NCBI GenBank assembly: GCA_041660045.1
Contig: JBAZXA010000003.1
Span: 186,001-250,000 of the forward strand
From: WM-3-3 sp041660045
GTDB lineage: Bacteria; Pseudomonadota; Gammaproteobacteria; Methylococcales; Methylomonadaceae
Length of the DNA: 64,000 nucleotides
Reading direction: 5' to 3'
In this document: positions 44,987 to 54,102 of the stretch, one piece after another
How the letters are laid out: each line of letters opens with the position of its first letter
Numbering within the stretch: the stretch's first letter is position 1
Made by a program: the position numbers and the translations under genes
Notes under the pieces: generated by a model
What the model saw: only the letters and a program-made list of their open reading frames with translations
What the model was told of the DNA's origin: nothing
Databases searched by the model: none

Positions 44987-45963
44987 TTCATTTTGAATGG
45001 ATTTGGCTATTGTTGGCTTTACCCTTACCGTTATTTAGTCGCTTCTTATTACCAACCGAGATACCTGTAGAACAAGCGGCTTTAAAAGTCCCGTTTTTGG
45101 AAGACTTTAGCGGTGGTGAAAGCCATCTAGTTAGCCAAAAACAACAATGGCCTATGTTGTTGGCGGTTATCGCATGGATATTACTGGTGCTTGCCTGTGC
45201 AAGGCCTCAATGGTTAGGGGATCCCATAGAACAAGCGGTCAGCGGCCGAGATTTAATGTTGGCCGTTGACTTATCAGGCAGTATGGATGCCCAAGATTTT
45301 ATGATTAATCAAGATACCGTTGATAGGTTAACAGCAACTAAATGGGTGGCAGGTGATTTTATTAATCGCCGAGTTGGTGACCGTATCGGCTTAATCTTAT
45401 TCGGCAGCCAAGCCTATTTACAAACCCCGCTAACGTTTGACCGGAAAACAGTGAACACCCTGTTATATGAATCGGCCATCGGTTTAGCAGGTGATAATAC
45501 CGCTATAGGTGATGCCATCGGTTTAGCGGTCAAGCGCTTACAAAGCCAAACGACGGACAGCAAAGTTTTAATTTTAATGACTGATGGTGCTAATACAGCC
45601 GGTGAAGTGTCGCCATTAAAAGCGGCTGAATTAGCCGCTGAAAACCATTTAAAGATTTACACTATTGGGATAGGGGCTGATGAAATGATGGTACGCAGCT
45701 TTTTTGGTTCACACAAAGTCAACCCCTCACAAGATTTGGACGAAAAAACCCTAACCCAAATTGCAGAAAAAACCGGTGGTGTTTATTTTAGGGCGAGAAA
45801 TTCGGAAGAATTAAATAAAATTTACCATTTGCTGGATGAAATGGAACCAGTAGAGAAAGACAAACAATATTTTCGGCCCACGCAAGAACTCTATTATTGG
45901 CCTTTAGCGATTTCGATAACACTGTTTGCGATTATTATCTTATCCCGCTTAGGTAGTTCATGA
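44983..45963 (+). CDS. batA: BatA-like VWA-domain membrane protein
   Basis: A 326-residue protein. An N-terminal membrane-anchoring helix pair (IWLLLALPLPLF; MLLAVIAWILLVLAC) flanks a short loop; the VWA domain has the intact MIDAS motif DLSGSMDAQDF and a later TDGANTAG strand; a C-terminal helix closes it. VWA proteins of the Bat complex bind metal through MIDAS and are partners of MoxR. ATG 44983 is preferred over a TTG at 44947. It overlaps batB by ATGA. Confidence 0.87.
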   Translation: MIHFEWIWLLLALPLPLFSRFLLPTEIPVEQAALKVPFLEDFSGGESHLVSQKQQWPMLLAVIAWILLVLACARPQWLGDPIEQAVSGRDLMLAVDLSGSMDAQDFMINQDTVDRLTATKWVAGDFINRRVGDRIGLILFGSQAYLQTPLTFDRKTVNTLLYESAIGLAGDNTAIGDAIGLAVKRLQSQTTDSKVLILMTDGANTAGEVSPLKAAELAAENHLKIYTIGIGADEMMVRSFFGSHKVNPSQDLDEKTLTQIAEKTGGVYFRARNSEELNKIYHLLDEMEPVEKDKQYFRPTQELYYWPLAISITLFAIIILSRLGSS

Positions 45964-47798
45964 ATCCAGAGTTTCATTTTATACGGCCACTCTGGTTACT
46001 GGCATTAATCCCTTATGCCATTCTTATCGTGTTGTCTTTAAAGCACAAACTTAAACAAGGCAATTGGTCTGTTATCTGTGATGCCGAACTATTACCCTTT
46101 TTATTAGAAACTCAACCCGTGTTAGCCAAACGCTGGCAATTAACACTAGGGGCGATTGCCGCTTTATTCACCATCTTTGCGTTAGCAGGGCCAACCTGGC
46201 AGCGCTTGCCAGCACCGGTATTTCGCAATGATTCAGCTTTAGTGATTGCTTTAGATTTATCGTTGTCAATGAACGCGACGGATATTAAACCAAGTCGTTT
46301 GATCCGTGCCCGTTACAAAATAGCAGATATCTTAACCCATCGAAAAGAAGGTCAATCAGCATTACTTGTCTATGCAGGAGATGCTTTTACGGTGACGCCA
46401 TTAACTGATGATAAGCAAACAATTATCAGCCAATTAGAAGCTTTAAACACCAATATTATGCCTAACCAAGGCAATAATACGATACAAGCTTTAGCAAAAG
46501 CCACTGATTTGCTTAAACAAGCGGCTTTACAAAAAGGCACTATCTTGCTGGTAACCGATGGCGTAGATTTGAACGCTACCTTACCTGCCATTAAAGCGTT
46601 AGCAGATTACCGTTTATCAGTATTGGCTGTAGGCACGGAAGATGGCGCGCCGATAGCCGCAGGCGCTGGCGGTTTTGTTAAAGATGACAACGGTGAAATA
46701 GTTATACCCAGGCTTAATGTTAAAGAACTTAAACAAGTCGCACTCGAAGGGCATGGTGATTTTCAATTACTTAGCAGTAATGACCAAGATGTGCAAAACA
46801 TCTTAGCCAGTATTGATACATCTAGCTCCCGTCAAGGTCAGGAGAAAAAAGACCTGTTATTGGAACAATGGGATGACAAAGGGCCTTGGCTATTATTGTT
46901 GGTTTTACCATTAGCAGCGCTATTGTTTAGAAGAGGTTTGATTATTTTTTTAGGTTTAATCGTGTTGCCTTGGCCCCAACCTAGCCAGGCTTTGACGTGG
47001 GACGATTTATGGCAAACCAAAAATCAACAGGCGTATCAGGCCTTTAAAAAAGGCGATTATCCTGTTGCTGCGGAAAAATTTGAAAACCCAGATTGGAAAG
47101 CTGCTGCGCAATACAAGGCGGGACAGTTTAAAGAGGCTTTGGAAAACTTACAAACGCCAAATAGCGCAGACAGCTACTATAATCAAGGTAATGCCTTGGC
47201 AAAAGCCGGCCAATTACCTGAGGCCATTAAAGCATATGAACAAGCGTTGGCACTAAAGCCCAATGATGAAGATGCCAAATACAACAAAGAATTGGTTGAA
47301 AAAGCGTTAGAAAAACAACAACAAGAAGCAAATAAAGAGCAAAACAAAGACAATAAACAAGCTAATAAGAAGGATCAAGAATCACAGGATTCTAAAGACA
47401 AAGGGCAACAGCAGCAAGCACAAAACGGCGAAAAAACCGATTCGGCAGATCAACAAGGGCAATCTGGAGAATCTGACCAGCAACCTAAGGCTTCGGAACA
47501 ACAGCCATCACAAGACCAAAACAATCAGCAGCATCAACAAACCCAAACTGAACCCAGCCAAGCCCAACAAAAGCCTACTGCTGATCAAGCTGCCGAACAG
47601 GCACAAGAAACTCAAGGTGAGCAAAGCAAGGCAAAACCAACGTTAACTGAACAAGAAAGCCATGATGAAAATCAACAAGCCAACCAACAATGGTTAAACC
47701 GTATTCCAGATAATCCGGCAGGCCTGTTAAAACGTAAGTTTTTATATCAATACAGCCAACAAGAAAGGCAAAAGTCAGGAAAGCCTAAGCAGTGGTAA
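45960..47798 (+). CDS. batB: BatB/BatC-like VWA protein with TPR and Q/E-rich tail
   Basis: A 612-residue protein combining the BatB and BatC roles. The VWA domain has a MIDAS (DLSLSMNATDI) and membrane helices flank it (about residues 57-75 and 300-330). A TPR repeat follows (YYNQGNALAKAGQLPEAIKA at about 402-421, then ALALKPND). The tail from about 440 to 590 is a low-complexity Gln/Glu/Lys-rich stretch, then a basic C-terminus (LLKRKFLYQYSQQERQKS). This fusion is common in proteobacterial Bat operons. It ends the operon. Confidence 0.87.
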   Translation: MNPEFHFIRPLWLLALIPYAILIVLSLKHKLKQGNWSVICDAELLPFLLETQPVLAKRWQLTLGAIAALFTIFALAGPTWQRLPAPVFRNDSALVIALDLSLSMNATDIKPSRLIRARYKIADILTHRKEGQSALLVYAGDAFTVTPLTDDKQTIISQLEALNTNIMPNQGNNTIQALAKATDLLKQAALQKGTILLVTDGVDLNATLPAIKALADYRLSVLAVGTEDGAPIAAGAGGFVKDDNGEIVIPRLNVKELKQVALEGHGDFQLLSSNDQDVQNILASIDTSSSRQGQEKKDLLLEQWDDKGPWLLLLVLPLAALLFRRGLIIFLGLIVLPWPQPSQALTWDDLWQTKNQQAYQAFKKGDYPVAAEKFENPDWKAAAQYKAGQFKEALENLQTPNSADSYYNQGNALAKAGQLPEAIKAYEQALALKPNDEDAKYNKELVEKALEKQQQEANKEQNKDNKQANKKDQESQDSKDKGQQQQAQNGEKTDSADQQGQSGESDQQPKASEQQPSQDQNNQQHQQTQTEPSQAQQKPTADQAAEQAQETQGEQSKAKPTLTEQESHDENQQANQQWLNRIPDNPAGLLKRKFLYQYSQQERQKSGKPKQW

Positions 47799-47881
47799 CT
47801 TTTTGTATGGGTATATAGCCATGGGCCATACATATAGTAAAGAATTGAAGCAGTTTTTTAAAACTTTATAGTTAGGTTGAT

Positions 47882-48622
47882 ATGATAAAAAACGCTGACA
47901 CCCTTAGAAAGTTATTACGGTATTGGTTCCGTCCATTGAGGACAACACCACTACATCCCCAATGGTTGGTATCACTGTTAGGAAAAAAAAGAGGAGCTTG
48001 GATTTCCCAACGGGCCAAAGGGCAAGTCCTTGATGTTGGTTGTGCCGATTGTTCCATCCACTTATTGCTGACTTGTGAAAGTTATATTGGAATTGATTTT
48101 CCAACAACGGCTAATAATTTGTATGGTACAAAACCTAATGTTTTTGCAAATGCCAGTCACTTACCCTTTGTTGACTCCTGCTTTGATAGTGTGCTCATGT
48201 TGGATGTTTTAGAACACCTAGCTGAGCCAGAATTGGCCTTGCATGAGGCATTTAGGTCACTGCGTAGTGGTGGTATACTTTTATTAACCATACCTTTTGC
48301 TTATCCGTTACATGATCAACCCTATGACTATCAACGGTATACTGAGCATGGAATAGCTCAGCGGTTAAAACAAGCTGGTTTTTGCAAAATTATTGTAGAG
48401 GAGCAAGGTTTAGCGATACAGGCGGCTACCAGCCTACTTGTGCTAACACTTACGCAAGCGTGCATTGAAGCAATCGCGCAAAAAAGTTGGCGGGTATTTT
48501 TTGTACCCTTGATAGTATTATCACTACCTTTTATTAATGTATTTGGCTGGCTTATTTCCACTTTATACCCAGTTCATCACTTAATGCCTAGCGCTTATTA
48601 TGTACAAGCGCAGCGAGGCTAA
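47882..48622 (+). CDS. Class I SAM-dependent methyltransferase with C-terminal membrane helices
   Basis: A 246-residue Methyltransf_11 protein: motif I VLDVGCADCSIHLLL, motif II YIGIDFP, and VLMLDVLEHLAEPELAL with SLRSGGILLLTIPF in the post-core region. Two hydrophobic segments at the C-terminus (about residues 180-197 and 205-225) suggest a peripheral or integral membrane association, unlike typical soluble members. Substrate unknown; such proteins often modify lipids, quinones or surface glycans. It is separate from the Bat operon by about 80 bases. Confidence 0.78.
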   Translation: MIKNADTLRKLLRYWFRPLRTTPLHPQWLVSLLGKKRGAWISQRAKGQVLDVGCADCSIHLLLTCESYIGIDFPTTANNLYGTKPNVFANASHLPFVDSCFDSVLMLDVLEHLAEPELALHEAFRSLRSGGILLLTIPFAYPLHDQPYDYQRYTEHGIAQRLKQAGFCKIIVEEQGLAIQAATSLLVLTLTQACIEAIAQKSWRVFFVPLIVLSLPFINVFGWLISTLYPVHHLMPSAYYVQAQRG

Positions 48623-48665
48623 GTAGCCATAATTTACCGTTTACGCTATAAATTAAATAAAATAA

Positions 48666-48703
48666 AAAAAGCCCACATAGCTTGATAGATATGTGGGCTT
48701 TTT
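48666..48703. terminator. Bidirectional rho-independent terminator
   Basis: A perfect GCCCACATA/TATGTGGGC stem with A-run before and T-run after, between the convergent methyltransferase and haloperoxidase genes. Confidence 0.92.
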
Positions 48704-48794
48704 ATTTAAGGCTTAACCAAACGAGTTGGTTAAGCCACAGATGAACTCAGTTTAAATACGCAACTAGTTATTACGTAATAAACTAACTCATGTT

Positions 48795-50378
48795 TTAGTC
48801 ATCATGGTCATCATTATCGTAGTTGTCTTCATTACGATTTTTTAAAGGTTTAAAGGCATGTCCGTATACATAGTTACCAACGTTATTACCTTGGGTAATA
48901 CCACTTGTTTTATCAAATACCCAATGGATACCTAGATAAATACGGCTTTGACCATTTTCTTCCTCAGCTTGTGACAATGTGGAGAAACTTCTTGGTTTTA
49001 AAGGACGTACATTACCACTGCGATCTTTGTTAACACCATTAAACTCATCCGATACAAAGGTAAAAGGAATATTGTCAGTGCCGTAGAAGTTACGCAAGGT
49101 TTGGAACAATGCGCCACCAAATGTAGCATGACCTGATGGGTATGCTGGGAAAGGTGGAGTAAAGTTAGGGCCTGTTAAGTTTGTAGCTTGGCCGCCTAAT
49201 GGTGAGAAAGCAACATCTGGTGCAGTGTTAGCGTTGCCGTCTGTATCGCCTTCACGGATACCACCAATTGGGCGCCAGTATTGGTAATACCATTTTGAAT
49301 CCCAGCTAGCAATACCCGCATCTGCTAATGATGTGTTGACTAAAGCTAAGAGTCTAGCCAATTTAAGGGCGTTGTTAGTACCTTTAACCTTAGAGATTTT
49401 AATGGCAATTTGGTTATACAATCTTGGTGGTGCGCATAGGCTAGGGACACCGTCATAAGCCCAGAATATGCCAGCTTCCGTTTGATCTTGGTTACGGATA
49501 GTTGGTGTAGAAATACCATCACCGCCTAGTGCTTTAACTTCATTATAAGCTGCAGTATATTCTGCACTGTTTAATGCTGGTGGTGGTGGTAAACGGAATT
49601 GGCTGCCTGATGTCATTACAAAAGGTTGTACTTCACCCCAATGGACACCTAAAGCGATAGGAACTAAACTGATAGGGTCTTGTCTCCAATAACCTGGGGC
49701 TGGGTTGGTAACAAAAGTACCGCCAGCTGTACTTAGTCTTTCTTCAGTAATTGCGGATTGGTCATTAATACGTAAAGCTAAAATGCTGGTAGCTGCCAAT
49801 TTACCTAATTCAATACCACGTTTTTTTTGCTTAGTATTTGGGATTTGACCTAAATCTAATGCCAATTGGGTATCAAATGTTGCAGTTTGTGAAGGGTATA
49901 AGGTAACTAAAGCATCATGGGCGGCTTGTGCGATGGCGGCTCTTCTGCTAGTTGCTTGCTTAACTGGTGTTAAACCAGAATAGCTTTCATATTTGTTGTC
50001 GATGGCGTTTAAGGCATCAAACATAGCAATATGGATAATACCCATAGCACGGCTGGCGCGGGTGGGGCCTAATTGTTCGCCGAAAATACGGGAATCGCCT
50101 GGTGCTACAGGAGTATGGTCTAAACCAGTGGCATCTAATGCTATACGGTTCCAGTTTCGCAAGTAATTTGTTGGTGAATTGGCAACGCGGCCAGTTTTAA
50201 CATAGGCTTTTTCGAAATTGTCGTAGAATTGTGATTCGGTATCAAAATGATTACCAAGAGCTTCTTTTGCGCCGCCTTCGAAACCTTTAAATTCTTTAGA
50301 CCATGCCGGTGCCGTTGCGCACAAGCTACTAACGGCTACGGCTAAAACAGCCAGCCGTTGAAACAGTTTAACTTTCAT
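48795..50378 (-). CDS. Vanadium-dependent haloperoxidase-like protein, copy 1
   Basis: A 527-residue exported protein. A signal peptide (MKVKLFQRLAVLAVAVSSL) precedes an all-helical PAP2/VCPO fold. Vanadate-binding motifs are KWYYQYWRPIGG, YPSGHATFGG (Ser, Gly and acid-base His) and SRIYLGIHW (Arg and axial His). VHPOs oxidise halides with hydrogen peroxide to hypohalite; the halide preference cannot be told. An acidic Asp-rich C-terminus (NYDNDDHDD) is shared with copy 2. A terminator lies downstream, so transcription is probably monocistronic. Confidence 0.87.
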   Translation of the reverse strand: MKVKLFQRLAVLAVAVSSLCATAPAWSKEFKGFEGGAKEALGNHFDTESQFYDNFEKAYVKTGRVANSPTNYLRNWNRIALDATGLDHTPVAPGDSRIFGEQLGPTRASRAMGIIHIAMFDALNAIDNKYESYSGLTPVKQATSRRAAIAQAAHDALVTLYPSQTATFDTQLALDLGQIPNTKQKKRGIELGKLAATSILALRINDQSAITEERLSTAGGTFVTNPAPGYWRQDPISLVPIALGVHWGEVQPFVMTSGSQFRLPPPPALNSAEYTAAYNEVKALGGDGISTPTIRNQDQTEAGIFWAYDGVPSLCAPPRLYNQIAIKISKVKGTNNALKLARLLALVNTSLADAGIASWDSKWYYQYWRPIGGIREGDTDGNANTAPDVAFSPLGGQATNLTGPNFTPPFPAYPSGHATFGGALFQTLRNFYGTDNIPFTFVSDEFNGVNKDRSGNVRPLKPRSFSTLSQAEEENGQSRIYLGIHWVFDKTSGITQGNNVGNYVYGHAFKPLKNRNEDNYDNDDHDD

Positions 50379-50921
50379 GGGGGTACCTCTATAGTTTAAA
50401 AAAATGGAAATACAGCAGTTTTAAATATTCAAGCTTGGGGGAGGTTAATACCCCTGCACTGTGTTTATCTTTACCCATAAATCAACAAGCAGATTATCTA
50501 GAACTAGTGAATGTTAAGTCCTCACTGAATGGATACCGATGGATGAACAGGTGGTGTTAAATTATCACTAAAAAATCACTAAATCAATACAATATTTCAC
50601 TATAAAATCATGAAATTATAATTAAATTTGACACATTTTTGACATGTTTCTGTGGATAAAACTTAGTAAATCATATTTATCATGTATTTAATTTTCAATT
50701 TACATTTTGTATTAAGTTTATTTGTTTCTAATTAGAAACATTTGTAATGAGCAGTTGTAATTATATTGGGATATTTAACGGATAAACATTTGTGATGTGC
50801 ATTTATTTACTGAATGCGAGTCGGTTAACAATTATATTGACGTTTTTTTTAGTAAAAAAACCGCATAGTGTTTATACCTATGCGGTTTTTGATTAAAACA
50901 TTAGTTCAAGAAAGTCACTGA
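50379..50921. promoter_or_regulatory. Regulatory gap between the two haloperoxidase genes
   Basis: Carries no gene. It holds the promoter region of copy 1, with CAGGTGG at 50548, ATCACTA direct repeats at 50564 and 50575 (11-bp period) and AATATTTCAC at 50591, a TGTGGATAA 9-mer at 50651, and the terminator of copy 2 at 50854-50890. Confidence 0.5.
50854..50890 (-). terminator. Rho-independent terminator of haloperoxidase copy 2
   Basis: CCGCATAG/CTATGCGG stem followed, on the minus strand, by a long T-run. Only about 30 bases separate it from the stop codon. Confidence 0.9.
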
Positions 50922-52505
50922 TTATTCATCATGGTCGTTGTTGTCGTAATTGTCTTCATTACGATTATTTAAAGGTCTGAAAGCATGGCTGTAAACGTAG
51001 TTGGCTACGTTATTTCCCTGGGTAATTCCACCTACTTTGTCAGAGTTCCAATGGATGCCTAAGTAAATTCTACTTTGTCCATTTTCTTCCTCAGCGTCTG
51101 ACAATGAGGTGAAGCTGCGTGGTTTCAGGGGTCGTATTTTGCCACTGTTGTCTTTATTTACGCCATTGAACTCGTCTGATACAAAGGAAAAGCTTATGTT
51201 GTCAGTACCGTAGAAGTTGCGTAACATTTGGAACAGAGACCCTCCAAAAGTTGCATGTCCTGATGGATATGCAGGGAATGGCGGGGTAAAATTCGGCCCG
51301 GTTAAATTTGTGGCTTGCCCACCTAATGGGGAAAAATTTGTATCTACAGGTGTGTTTGGGTTGCCGTCTGTATCAGCCCCACGGATACCACCAATTGGTC
51401 GCCAACGTTGGTAATACCATTTTGAATCCCAACTAGCTATACCAGCATCGGCCATGGAAGTGTTGACTAATGCTAATAATCTAGCCAGTTTCAATGCATT
51501 ATTGGTGTGTTGAACGCTTGCAATCTTAACAGCTACTTGATTATACAACCGTGGTGGCGCACACAAGCTAGGCACACCATCATAAGCCCAAAAGATACCG
51601 GCTTCTGTTTCATCTTGGGTACGGATGGTTGGGGTGGTTATGCCATCACCGCCCAAAGCCTTTACTTCATTATAAGCCGTTGTGTACTGAACTGAGTTCA
51701 GCTCAGGTGGTGGCGGCAAGCGAAATTGATTACCTGATGTCATAACAAAAGGTTGTACTTCGCCCCAATGCACACCTAATGCAATGGGTGCACGGCTAAT
51801 AGGGTCTTGACGCCAAAAACCAGGAGCTGGATTAGTGACAAATGTGCCACCTTCTGTGCTAAGCCTTGGTTCTGGTATAGCCGATTGGTCGTTTGCACGT
51901 AAGGACAATATTGTGCTGGCAGACAATTTTCCCAGTTCAATACCGCGTGTTTTTTGTTTGCTGTAAGGGATCTGATGTAAATCCAAGGCCAATTGAGTAT
52001 CAAAAGTTTTGGTTTGTGACGGGTACAAGGCTACAAGGGTGTCGTGCGCAGCCTGGGCAATTGCCGCTCTTCTACTAGTGGCTTTTTTGGCAGGATACAA
52101 TCCGGTATAGCTTTCATATTTATTGTCTATAGCGTTTAAAGCATCAAACATGGCGATATGAACAATACCCATGGCACGGCTAGCACGAGTAGGGCCAAAT
52201 TGTTCGCCGAAAATACGTGTTTCGCCAGGTGCTACTGGGGTATGGTCCAAGCCAGTCGCATCAATTGCAATTCGATTCCAATTTCGTAAGTAATTGGTTG
52301 GTGTATTTTTAACAGCGCCAGTTCTCACATAGGAGTTTTCATGATTTCCGTAGAAACCAGATTCAGTATCTATATGGTTACCTAATGCCTCTTTAGCACC
52401 GCCTTCAAAGCCTTTAAATTCTTTAGACCAAGCAGTTGAAGTTATGGCTAAGCCACTGACAGCAACAGCCAAAATGGCTAATCGCTGTAAAAGTTTAACT
52501 TTCAT
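50922..52505 (-). CDS. Vanadium-dependent haloperoxidase-like protein, copy 2
   Basis: A 527-residue tandem paralogue of copy 1, of identical length. The signal peptide and the vanadate-site motifs are conserved: KWYYQRWRPIGG, YPSGHATFGG and SRIYLGIHW. Differences cluster mainly in the N-terminal third and the loop around residues 370-385. It ends at its own terminator, so the two genes are separately expressed. Both copies look functional by motif. Confidence 0.87.
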   Translation of the reverse strand: MKVKLLQRLAILAVAVSGLAITSTAWSKEFKGFEGGAKEALGNHIDTESGFYGNHENSYVRTGAVKNTPTNYLRNWNRIAIDATGLDHTPVAPGETRIFGEQFGPTRASRAMGIVHIAMFDALNAIDNKYESYTGLYPAKKATSRRAAIAQAAHDTLVALYPSQTKTFDTQLALDLHQIPYSKQKTRGIELGKLSASTILSLRANDQSAIPEPRLSTEGGTFVTNPAPGFWRQDPISRAPIALGVHWGEVQPFVMTSGNQFRLPPPPELNSVQYTTAYNEVKALGGDGITTPTIRTQDETEAGIFWAYDGVPSLCAPPRLYNQVAVKIASVQHTNNALKLARLLALVNTSMADAGIASWDSKWYYQRWRPIGGIRGADTDGNPNTPVDTNFSPLGGQATNLTGPNFTPPFPAYPSGHATFGGSLFQMLRNFYGTDNISFSFVSDEFNGVNKDNSGKIRPLKPRSFTSLSDAEEENGQSRIYLGIHWNSDKVGGITQGNNVANYVYSHAFRPLNNRNEDNYDNNDHDE

Positions 52506-53153
52506 GGAGTGTTCCTTATTAAGTTTTAGAAATATGTCGGATTTAAATATTCAGGCCTAACGGTTGTGAACAAGTTTGCCTTAATATTAATTAATATTTG
52601 CTAACTATTTAACTAAGTGGCTGTATAAGAGAGCAAATTCCCTGTTGCCTACGTTTAGGTTGTAGGTGTTCAGGTGGCAATAAAGTATCACGCAAATATC
52701 ACTAGAACAACTCAAAATAGTACGTAATATTTCACACAATTTATTCGTGACTTCGCGTATATTTTATGAGATTGTTTGAAAATTTTTTTCTTAAAAACAA
52801 TTTATTAGTTTATGTATTCTATAAAGAAATAAATAATAAACTGGGTTAGGCACAATTTATGGGTATGTAATATTTCGTGATATTCAGGCAAATAATAGGG
52901 GGTATTAGTATTAAATTTATCACAATAGCTAACCTAGTTTGGCTGCTTTCTAGTGTTCAATTTGAGGGTAGTAGAATTTAGACAAAATGACAAAGAGGCT
53001 ATACGCAGGGGTGATTGCCTACGGTTTGTAACGGTAACGGCCTATTCGGCTAAAGATACAATTTTTAGTAACAAGGTAATATGATCTTCGGCTTCTAGAG
53101 GCCGAAAATGTCCGGTCTGTTTAAGGCATAGGTATATTTATCTAGCATAGAGA
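52506..53153. promoter_or_regulatory. Regulatory gap upstream of haloperoxidase copy 2
   Basis: No gene recognised. It contains a perfect 16-bp palindrome AATATTAATTAATATT at 52583-52598, CAGGTGG at 52671, ATCAC repeats at 52687 and 52698 with an 11-bp period, AATATTTCAC at 52726, and a hairpin at 53087-53106. Confidence 0.5.
53087..53106 (-). terminator. Near-palindromic hairpin downstream of the barrel gene
   Basis: TTCGGC/GCCGAA arms around a TCTAGA core, about 50 bases past the stop of the 53154-53849 gene; there is no T-tract. Confidence 0.35.
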
Positions 53154-53849
53154 TTAGCGGTAATTAATAGATAATATTCCTGATAAAACTTCTTGGCGGT
53201 TGTTGTATTGCATTTGAATGCCAAAACCTAGGCTAGTATCGTGCGATAGGCTATAAAAAAATTGGTAATTAGAGCCGCTAATATTATTGGTGCCACTAAG
53301 AAAATCGTATTGAAGTTTCCAGCGATTATTGATGGGCACTATTAAATTGCCACTGATACCCACAGAGTTATAACCTGCAAACCATTGATTGGCGTAATAA
53401 GCACCTAAACCTAGGTTTATATTGTAGATTAGCGTACTGCCTGTAATATAGTTGTAGCTGTTTATGCCATTACCAACATTTTTTGCAGTTAATGCCCAGC
53501 CTATATTTGTACCGGCTAAAATAGAGAACCTGGGATGCAGAGTAATACTTTTTTCCACATTAATTAATACGGGAATACTGTAATCTTGAAAGCTGTCCAG
53601 GGGAAAATTAAAAACGCCTAAGCCTATATCCCAATTATCAGTTAAACCAAAATCAAACGTCGTGGTGGCTAAGGCAACCGGTACGTCGGCATAAAAATTA
53701 AAATCCTCATGCACCGATAAGACATTTTCCAATGTATCTGTGATGTCCGGCAGATTAATATGCGCTTTTCGTTTAGTTTGTGCCTGTGCTGTTTGCCCAA
53801 CGCCCCAGATTAAAAAACCAAGAAAAAATAGACTGCGCGGTATAGACAT
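53154..53849 (-). CDS. Exported small beta-barrel protein
   Basis: A 231-residue protein with a signal peptide (SLFFLGFLIWGVGQTAQAQ) and repeated amphipathic strands (NWDIGLGVFNFPLDS, FSILAGTNIGWAL, SLGFGIQMQYN) ending in LSINYR. The pattern is of an outer-membrane barrel of about ten strands; the family is not recognised. It lies between the haloperoxidases and the haem peroxidase on the same strand, separated by large gaps, so co-transcription is uncertain. Confidence 0.65.
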   Translation of the reverse strand: MSIPRSLFFLGFLIWGVGQTAQAQTKRKAHINLPDITDTLENVLSVHEDFNFYADVPVALATTTFDFGLTDNWDIGLGVFNFPLDSFQDYSIPVLINVEKSITLHPRFSILAGTNIGWALTAKNVGNGINSYNYITGSTLIYNINLGLGAYYANQWFAGYNSVGISGNLIVPINNRWKLQYDFLSGTNNISGSNYQFFYSLSHDTSLGFGIQMQYNNRQEVLSGILSINYR

Positions 53850-54102
53850 TAAGCCTCAATGTTTTAGGGCTGTGTTTGTTAATTTCAGTTGGCCTAGTTA
53901 ATAGCTATTCGTTTGCCTTGTAAAGCATATCAGGCCAAATTAACAAATATTGATAGGGTAAAATAAGCTGTAGGCGCTTTGATGCTATTGTTTACTGCCT
54001 GATACGCAAAAACCTGTGTGGTGTTTACGCCCAAGCAGTAAAGCTGGATAGAACCCGCACCCTAAATACTAAGGTGTGGTGGGTAGCAAATATCAATTTC
54101 AG

